Below are positions 57,139 through 64,000 of a DNA stretch of 64,000 nucleotides, piece by piece. The notes below the pieces were generated by a model. The model was not told the origin of the DNA. It made no database searches and saw only the letters and a program-made list of their open reading frames with translations. The position numbers and the translations under genes were made by a program. Position 1 is the first letter of the stretch, and every line of letters starts with the position of its first letter. Source of the DNA: Echria macrotheca (taxonomy: Eukaryota > Ascomycota > Sordariomycetes > Sordariales > Schizotheciaceae); contig MU839828.1 in assembly GCA_030411725.1 (NCBI GenBank), positions 1,054,001 to 1,118,000 on the forward strand. Direction: 5' to 3'.

Positions 57139-59640
57139 CAGGGTTGGCAAATTAGTCAGTAGTCAGTAGTCAGGGTACTGACTAGATTACAGTAGTTAGT
57201 AGTTAGGCCTGTGACTAGACTACAGTAGTATACTAGTATCAGTAGTCTGACTACTAGTCAAATATAATATATTATTTTTTTGTGCAAAATAATTAAAAGC
57301 CTATCAATACTACACATTTAAATCCTTATTTAGTATAATAATAATAATAATATAAAACATACTAATTTAATTATATAAAGGGTAATAGTATAGTACTATA
57401 AGTCTATATTTGTTATTTATTAATAATAAGAGCATAAGTAATTATTAAAATTATCGGCTTTTTAGAAGAGTAATTGTAATTTATACACATTTGAACGTAA
57501 ATCTGAGCTTTATGAGCCTATTCGTGATATTTAATTCATTCTAAAAGTTCATACCGTATGCTTATAGTACCCGTTGGTCTGTGGGGCGCTTCGCTTCCTT
57601 GACAAACCACTTTGCAAGTGGTTGGGGAAAATATTCGTGGACAGGCTTTTATTCGCGGACAAGCCAAATTTGTATGGGAAAATAATACATACGCCAACAT
57701 ATCCTATAAGGAGTTTTTAAAAAAACGAACGAAAATTTATAGAAGATAGATATAATATAAACTACCACTATACAAAGTTTGGGGTATTTTTACCAAGGTA
57801 TGGCTGAGATGCACGCAGTTAAAGTACATTTTGCTATGTGTTTTATATGTAAAATGCTGCTTTCGCTGCAGCAAAAAAAATACATGTATTTATATTTTAA
57901 AATGCGTGTATCTTAACGAAACCTTAATAAAAACTTATCAAACTTGATATAGGGGATGTTTATAATATATAGCAGTAATAGGAGTTTTGTTATAATTTTA
58001 TTTTTTATTTTGAAGGAAACATTTTATATTTAAACTTTTGCTATATAAAAGAATTTACGTTATATAGGTATATATTACCTCTATAATAGTATAATGAAAA
58101 AAGTTAACTTATATACTAATTTTTAATATTATTCTTTACTTATATTAATTTTAATAGAATCTTCTGACTAATCGTTATAGGTTTTTTATTGTGTATATGG
58201 CTTGTCCGCGAATAAAAGCCTGTCCGCGAATATTTTCCCCAACCACTTGCAAAGTAGTTGGTCAAGGAAGCGAAGCGCCCCACAGACCAACGGGTACTAT
58301 ATACCTTATCTATAAGCTAGTTATATATTATTACATAAGCTGAACTTAGAAAATACAATTTGAAATTTATAAGTACGAAAACTTACAATTGAGTTAAATA
58401 GCGATATCGATTTCCAATAGGTTTTTAAAATGCTAATAAGCGTATTAACTTTAAATAAAAAGTATTTATATATAATAAATACTATTATATCTTGTTTGGT
58501 ACAAAAATGTTTTTACTTCAAGTAAGTTTACTAATAGAAATTAGGACTCTTACTGTTTTTACTTTTAATTCGAATTAGAGTAGTAATTAATAACTATTCT
58601 TTGAGCTTGTAGTAGAAATATATGTTATTTATGATATATACAACTTACTTCAAGCTTTTACTTTCATTTTGATCTTTAAGAGGTAATTGGAAATTAAGGT
58701 ATATAAAAAGTTGCAGTTAGGTTAAAGTAAGAATACTGATTTTAAATACTCTTTCAAAAATTCACTAAGCGTAATAAGTATAATTAAAAAAAACTTATAG
58801 GTAGTTTATAAATAACACTATTAGTTAGTGTTAAAATATTTTACTTTTCTCTACAATTAAAACTGTTATTTAACTATTTGATACTTTTTTACTATGAGTA
58901 AGCTATTTAAAAAGATATTAAAGAAAAGCGACTGTACACATTAGTTATATAATTAAATTATTAAAGATGGTTAATTCAATATTTAACCCTTTAATTTAAA
59001 TTATAATAATTACTATTTATATACTACTACTAAACCTTAATTATAAAGCGATTACTAATAACTATTTACATTGATTATCATTTCTATTATTTTTACCTAC
59101 TGACTACTGTAGTCAGACTACTAACTATAGTAGTCACGGTAGTCTAGTCAGTAGTCAAGGCACTGACGAGACTACAGTAGTCAGTAGTCTGACTAATTGC
59201 CAACCCTGGAGATATATATTATCCATTGCATATATAACTTACTTTAAGCTTTTACGTGAACTTGGAATTTTGAGAATGATTGGAAATCGACGTGTATAAA
59301 AAGTTGTAATTAGGTCAAAGTAAAAATATCAATTTTAAACACCCTTTCCAAAAATCTACTAATCGTAGTAATGTATAATTAAAAATACTTATAGGTAAAT
59401 TACAAATATTACTATAAGCTAGTATTTAAACATTGTATTCTTTTCTACTATTTAAAAGCTTATTATAAGTATTTTGAGCATACTAGTTTTTATCTATTAA
59501 TTATATACTAAAAGATAAGTAATTTAAAATTTAATACTTTAATTGTGGTTTGAAAATTATTATTTAAAAATAACTACTACTTTTTATTATTTTTACCTAC
59601 TGACTACTCTAGTCAGACTACTGACTAATTGCCAACCCTG
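57139..59640 (+). mobile_element. hAT-like element(s), subfamily B, with duplicated right end
   Basis: It starts CAGGGTTGGCAAATTAG after TTTATTAT. A right terminus ATTGCCAACCCTG occurs at 59208 and again at 59640, and 59209-59640 repeats the sequence of about 58610-59208. So either two elements or a tandem duplication of the right half is present. The mariner-type MITE at 57570-58294 is inserted in the left half. No matching 8-bp TSD was found. Confidence 0.6.
57570..58294. mobile_element. Tc1/mariner-type MITE with long TIRs
   Basis: 725 bp with nearly perfect inverted ends of about 95 bp beginning CCCGTTGGTCTGTGGGGCGC and including GACAGGCTTTTATTCGCGGA. It is flanked by TA dinucleotides (57568-57569 and 58295-58296). 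The related sequence CTTATAATGCGATATAC at about 53307-53323 shows the site without the insertion. The interior is AT-rich and non-coding. Confidence 0.8.
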
Positions 59641-59840
59641 GTTACTTATGTAACTTTAAGCTATAACGTTATTTTAGCCCTAACAAACTTATAATTACCG
59701 CTACGGTAATTAAAACGGTACCTATTAGTAGTTTAATACAAAATGTATCCTTAGCAATAATACAGATAGCTAGTTAAAAAGCTGAAAGACTTAAAAATAT
59801 TAGTATATATTTATATAATAGAGGAGAAAAGTATGTTAAC

Positions 59841-62403
59841 CAGGGTTGGCAATTAGTCAGGTTACTGTAGTCAGTAGGTAAAAATTATAAAAAAAATTAT
59901 TACTTTTAATCAATTATTATTAATCGCTTTTTAATTAATATTTAGTAGTAGTATATGAATAATATATATTAAAATGGGAATTAAAGTATTAAATAATAAA
60001 TTACTTGTTTTAAACATAATATTAATAGATAAAATCTCGTATGCTCAAAATACTTACCTTATAATAAGGCGTTTAAACAGTAAAAGAAATACTAATATTA
60101 AAATAACACTTTCAATTATGGAAAAAGGTAAAATGTTTTAACATTAGCCAATAGTAATATCTGTAACAAACCCAGGGTTGGGAACTAGTCAGACTACTGT
60201 AGTCAGTAGTCGTAGTCAAGGCAGTGACTAGACTACTGTAGTCAGTAGTCTGACTACAGTAGTCAGTAGGTAAAAATGATAAAAATAATTATTATTTTAA
60301 ATAATTATTAGTAATCGCTTTATAATTAAAGTATAGTAGTGATATATTAGTAATAACTATTATAATTTAAATTAAAGGGTTAATTATTCAATTAACACTC
60401 TTTAACCAATTAATTATATGACTAATTCGTAGAGTAACTCTTTTTTACTACCTTTTTAAAATTAAAATATATTTGCAAATAAGTAAGGAGTAGAAGGGTT
60501 CTGCTTACCTTATAAAGCTTAGTACTAATAAAGAAATATTAGGTAGCCAAATAATAATTCTAATTATGCACAAAAGCAAAGTATTCTGGCACTAGCTAAT
60601 AGTAGTATTTGTAACTTACCTATAAGTATTTTTAATTATAGGTTATTACGCTGAGTGAATTTTTAAAAGGGTATTTTATATTAGTATTTCCACTTTGACC
60701 TAATTGCAACTTTTTATACACCTCAATTTCCAATCATTTCTTAAAATTCAAGATGAATATAAAGGCTTAAAGTAGGTTATATATATATAAGATAACATAT
60801 ATTTCTACCATGAGGTCAAGGAATATTTACTAATTACTACTCTAATTGGAATTAAGAGTAAAAAACAGTTAAAATCGTAATATTTATTAGTAAAACTACT
60901 AACAGTAAAAACATTTTTGTACTAAATAAAATATAACAGTGCTAGTTATATATAACTACTTTTTATTTAAAGTTAATACGCTTATTAACATTTTAAAACC
61001 CTATTGGAAATCGATATCGCTATTTAACTTTAATTGCGACTGTTCGTACTTATGGATTTTAAATTCTATTTTATAAGTTCAGCTTACATAATCGTATGCA
61101 ACTAGCTTATAGATAAGGTATATAGTATTATAAGTATACGATATATATTTTTAGATTCAATTAATTATAACGGAAAGGCCGATAAAAATGTTAATTTTAC
61201 GTTATAATATATATAAATTACAATTACTCTTATTAAAAGCCAATAACTTCGGTAATTACTAATGCTCTTTTCCTTAATGAGTAAGAAATATATTACTACC
61301 GTTTATTTGGTATATTTTGTATTGTTATTGCTATAAATAATGATTTAAATCTATAGTATTAATAGGCTTCTAATCATTTGGCGAATAAAAATAATATATT
61401 ATATTTGACTAGTAGTCAGACTACAGTAGTCAGTAGTCTGACTACTGACTACTGTAGTCTAGTCACTACCCTGACTACTGACTACTGTAGTCTAGTCAAT
61501 GCCCTGACTACTGACTACTGTAGTCAGTGACTACTGACTAATGACTACTGACTAATTTCCCAACCCTGAACAAACCTATAAGTAGTTCCAATTATATGTT
61601 ATTACACCTGGAGAAAATTTTAAAATGGTATTTAAAATTAATATTTCACTTTGACTTATTTGTAACTTCTGATATACTTCGACTTCCAATCATTCTTCAA
61701 AACTCTAGATTAATCCAAAAGCTCAATATAAGTTATATATCTAGTATATAATATAGGTTACCATTCTAAGGCAAAAAAACATTTAGTAATTACTACGTTA
61801 ATAGGTATAAAGCGTAGAAAATAGTAAAAGCCGTAATTTCTATCTGTAAATCTATTGAAAGCAGAAAGGTTTTTACAATTAGTAAAACCTAACATTGCTA
61901 ATTATATATAAGTCTTTTTTATTTAAAGTGAAGAGGATTATTGGCGTTTTAAAATTTTATTGGAAATCAATATCGCTATTTAACTTTAATTGCAACTTTT
62001 CGTACTTACGGATTCAAAATTTTATTTTTAAAAATCCAGCTTATATGATAAGAAAAGCCTAACTTGTAGGTAGAAGATATAGTACTATAAGTAAACTATA
62101 TCTGCTTTGAGACTTACTTAATTATAAGGGGCACGTTGGTAAATCGCAATTTTACATTATAATAAATATAATATACATAGATTACGAGAGATTTCATTAA
62201 CGTACGATAATTGTAATAATTATTTATGCTCTTATTATTAATAAATATATATATACCCTTTATTTATACTTTATTTGACGTTTTTATAGCTATAAGTATT
62301 TAAATTTATAGAACTAATATGCTTTTGAATTATTTCGTAACTTAAAATAATATATTATATTTGATTAGTAGTCTGGTCACAGGCCCGACTACTAACTACT
62401 GTA
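59841..62403 (-). mobile_element. hAT-like element, subfamily B, hosting another copy
   Basis: It starts CAGGGTTGGCAATTAGTCAGG after ATGTTAAC, is interrupted at 60172 by the element 60173-61568, resumes at 61577 and fades near 62403 within its right subterminal array. Its right CCAACCCTG is missing. The 200 bp before it (59641-59840) is unassigned AT-rich sequence. Confidence 0.7.
60173..61568 (-). mobile_element. hAT-like element, subfamily B, complete
   Basis: 1396 bp from CAGGGTTGGGAACTAGTCAG to TTTCCCAACCCTG with a perfect 8-bp TSD, AACAAACC (60165-60172 and 61569-61576). It carries GTAGTCAGTAGTCTGACTAC-type arrays at both ends and two internal modules. There is no coding capacity. It is the best reference copy of subfamily B. 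Confidence 0.9.
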
Positions 62404-62412
62404 ACGTATGAG

Positions 62413-62463
62413 ACCGTTTTCTTGACCAGACCGTCTTCTTGACCAGACCGTCTTCTTGACCAG
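62413..62463 (+). repeat. Three tandem 17-bp units
   Basis: ACCGTTTTCTTGACCAG once and ACCGTCTTCTTGACCAG twice, head to tail. It lies at the junction between the truncated hAT element and the next remnant, and could be a repeated terminal motif of that remnant. Confidence 0.8.
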
Positions 62464-63580
62464 GGTAAGCGAGATTATGCCCCACCACACCACCTTCCAC
62501 ACCACCACCACGATCATAACTAAAAGATGCTTTTCTTTATCCCAAACCACCACAAAACTCGTAATTACTACTCAAAATAATCAATAAATACAGGCATTTC
62601 CTTCCAAACCAATTGTATAAAATTAACCTTACCCCGTAACGTATAATACAAAGCCTTTACCTCCATCTTAACCTACTCCTACTAAACCCGCTCCTTTTTA
62701 AATTTCATTACTTACTTAATAATAAAAATACGTACCTAATCTAGTTACTTACGCTTTTACTTTCTCTAAATATTTTTTACTTTAGCTATAAGTTAATTAT
62801 TTAGGGTTTGAGCTACTACTTATTCCGAAATAGCCCGCAAGTATACCTAATACAAAAAGCTAACAACCTACTTATAAGGGGTTATGTATATTAAATTTAG
62901 CTAGGAAGTAACCTAATTAATAAAATCCTAAAACGTTAAAGTAAAAAGCCAGTTTATACGCTTTTACTAAATCTTTTTAAATTAGTTTAAAACTTTATAT
63001 AAGTTTAAAAAAATAAGACCTACGTTATATTAAACGTTAACAATATTATTTTTAATATAGAATCTAACCGCCTAATAAATTTAAAGAAACTAAAGATTAT
63101 TAATTTTTTAAGCCCTAAAAAAAGCCCCCTTACTAATTAAAGCTTTATATTTTTTTATAAGGGGATTGAAAATCTTTACGTTAAATGGTTATAAATAGTA
63201 AATTACGTATAATAGTAAGTATAAAGCAATTATTTTTTTTTCCCTATAAAAAAAATAAATTCAAAAAATAAACTATTGTAATTATTTAAAATTATTATCC
63301 TATAATCGCTTTGGGTCTAATAACGCGTATAGTAATTAAAATGCTCAAATTACTTAAAAGCTATTTTATAATTAATTTAACCGTTTAATAATACTTTAAT
63401 TATAATTATTTTATTAATAGTATTATTAATTTACAATTATTATAAAGTAATTTCTTAAAAGATTACGAAAAAAGGTAAAAAAAAGTTATTAATTAAAATA
63501 TATTTGATAATAAAAACCCATTTCCAATTCCTAAATTATATATCAAATATCTTAATCTCAACCTAGGAAATAACTATAAC
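62464..63580 (+). mobile_element. Unclassified RIP-degraded remnant
   Basis: It starts with normal GC (CCCCACCACACCACC near 62480) and becomes AT-rich. A decayed reading near 62780-62885 (ATTYSEIARKYT followed by a TTYL-type segment) weakly recalls the psq-type helix-turn-helix of pogo/Fot1 transposases. This is only suggestive. No termini were found. Confidence 0.3.
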
Positions 63581-64000
63581 CAGGGTTGGGATTTAGTCCG
63601 GACTACTAGTTATTAGTCCGGACTACTAGTCACAGTAGTCTAGTTACAGCCCGGACTACTAGTCCGGTAGTCTAGTCACGATTCGGATTATTAGTCCAGT
63701 AGTTTAGTCACCCCCTGGACTAGTAGTCCGGACTACTTGACTACTGTAGTCACTAGTCCGGATTAGTAGTTTACCCTTTAATATAGTATTTTTAATTTTA
63801 ATTACTGTAATAGGCTTATTAATTAATTAATTTAATTTTTATTACTAATATAGGGTATATATTATATTAATATTAGCTAAATAAGGTAATAATCCATTTA
63901 TTAAGTATAATAAATTTTGTAGCTTATTAATTTCATTACACTTTTTACCTTTTTAATAGCAAAACCCTTTAAATTGGAAATATAATAATATTAGCTTAGT
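63581..64000 (-). mobile_element. hAT-like element, subfamily A, cut by window end
   Basis: CAGGGTTGGGATTTAGTCCG with ACTATAAC on its left opens another subfamily A copy in inverted orientation. The subterminal array extends to about 63770 and the interior continues beyond the window. Confidence 0.8.

Larger units (their letters stand above)
35930..64000. other. AT-rich RIP-degraded repeat island
   Basis: 28 kb of very AT-rich sequence with no gene. Decay by C-to-T and G-to-A change is visible where an ancestral state can be inferred: the Gypsy reverse transcriptase motif has Asn-Asn in place of Asp-Asp and a TAG in place of CAG, and the last base of the hAT terminus at 40341 is A instead of G. 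Such change in repeats is the mark of RIP in Pezizomycotina. Almost all of the island can be assigned to nested transposons described individually. Confidence 0.85.

Overview
The window looks like nuclear DNA of a filamentous ascomycete (Pezizomycotina, probably Sordariomycetes). Genes on the left have several 50-150 bp GT-AG introns with CTAAC-like branch sites. The protein families are fungal-specific (HET, CHAT-TPR, NACHT-like STAND, BTB, CorA-like). The right half carries the signature of repeat-induced point mutation (RIP). I cannot name the species.

Layout. About 1-35,750 is a normal-GC, gene-bearing segment: a Cdc123-like ATP-grasp protein (371-1315, -), a TPR-CHAT protease-like protein (1710-5546, -) divergent from a 271-aa partner of unknown family (5764-6579, +), a DJ-1/PfpI protein (9375-10151, -), a SET-MYND protein (11293-12833, +), an acidic protein of unknown function (13854-14855, +), a secreted GH43 galactanase-like enzyme (15812-17768, +), a CorA-like membrane protein (18357-22308, -), a HET protein with a doubtful splice acceptor (23180-25141, -), an AAA+ ATPase (26667-29537, -), a STAND/NACHT-like NTPase without C-terminal repeats (29945-31997, +) and a BTB protein (34249-35472, +). 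Several belong to families linked to fungal non-self recognition and programmed cell death, so this edge of the gene segment resembles an immunity-type cluster.

About 35,770-64,000 is a gene-free, AT-rich, RIP-degraded transposon island. It holds a complete 9.2-kb Ty3/Gypsy retrotransposon (38707-47925, minus strand, TSD ATTAA), interrupted by a hAT-like element in one LTR and a Mutator-like MITE in pol. A second, truncated copy of its pol region lies at 54916-57138 and preserves the MITE's empty site. There are many hAT-like non-autonomous elements (termini CAGGGTTGG, 8-bp TSDs) with dense palindromic subterminal arrays, in two subfamilies. A mariner-type MITE, three solo LTRs and remnants complete it; two further solo LTRs (32394, 33291) and one MITE (25346) sit among the genes. 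Perfect or near-perfect target-site duplications allow much of the nesting order to be read directly.

Together the segment looks like an accessory, fast-evolving compartment: recognition and death-type genes next to a silenced repeat island. Functions below are read from motifs and family knowledge only; no database search was run.
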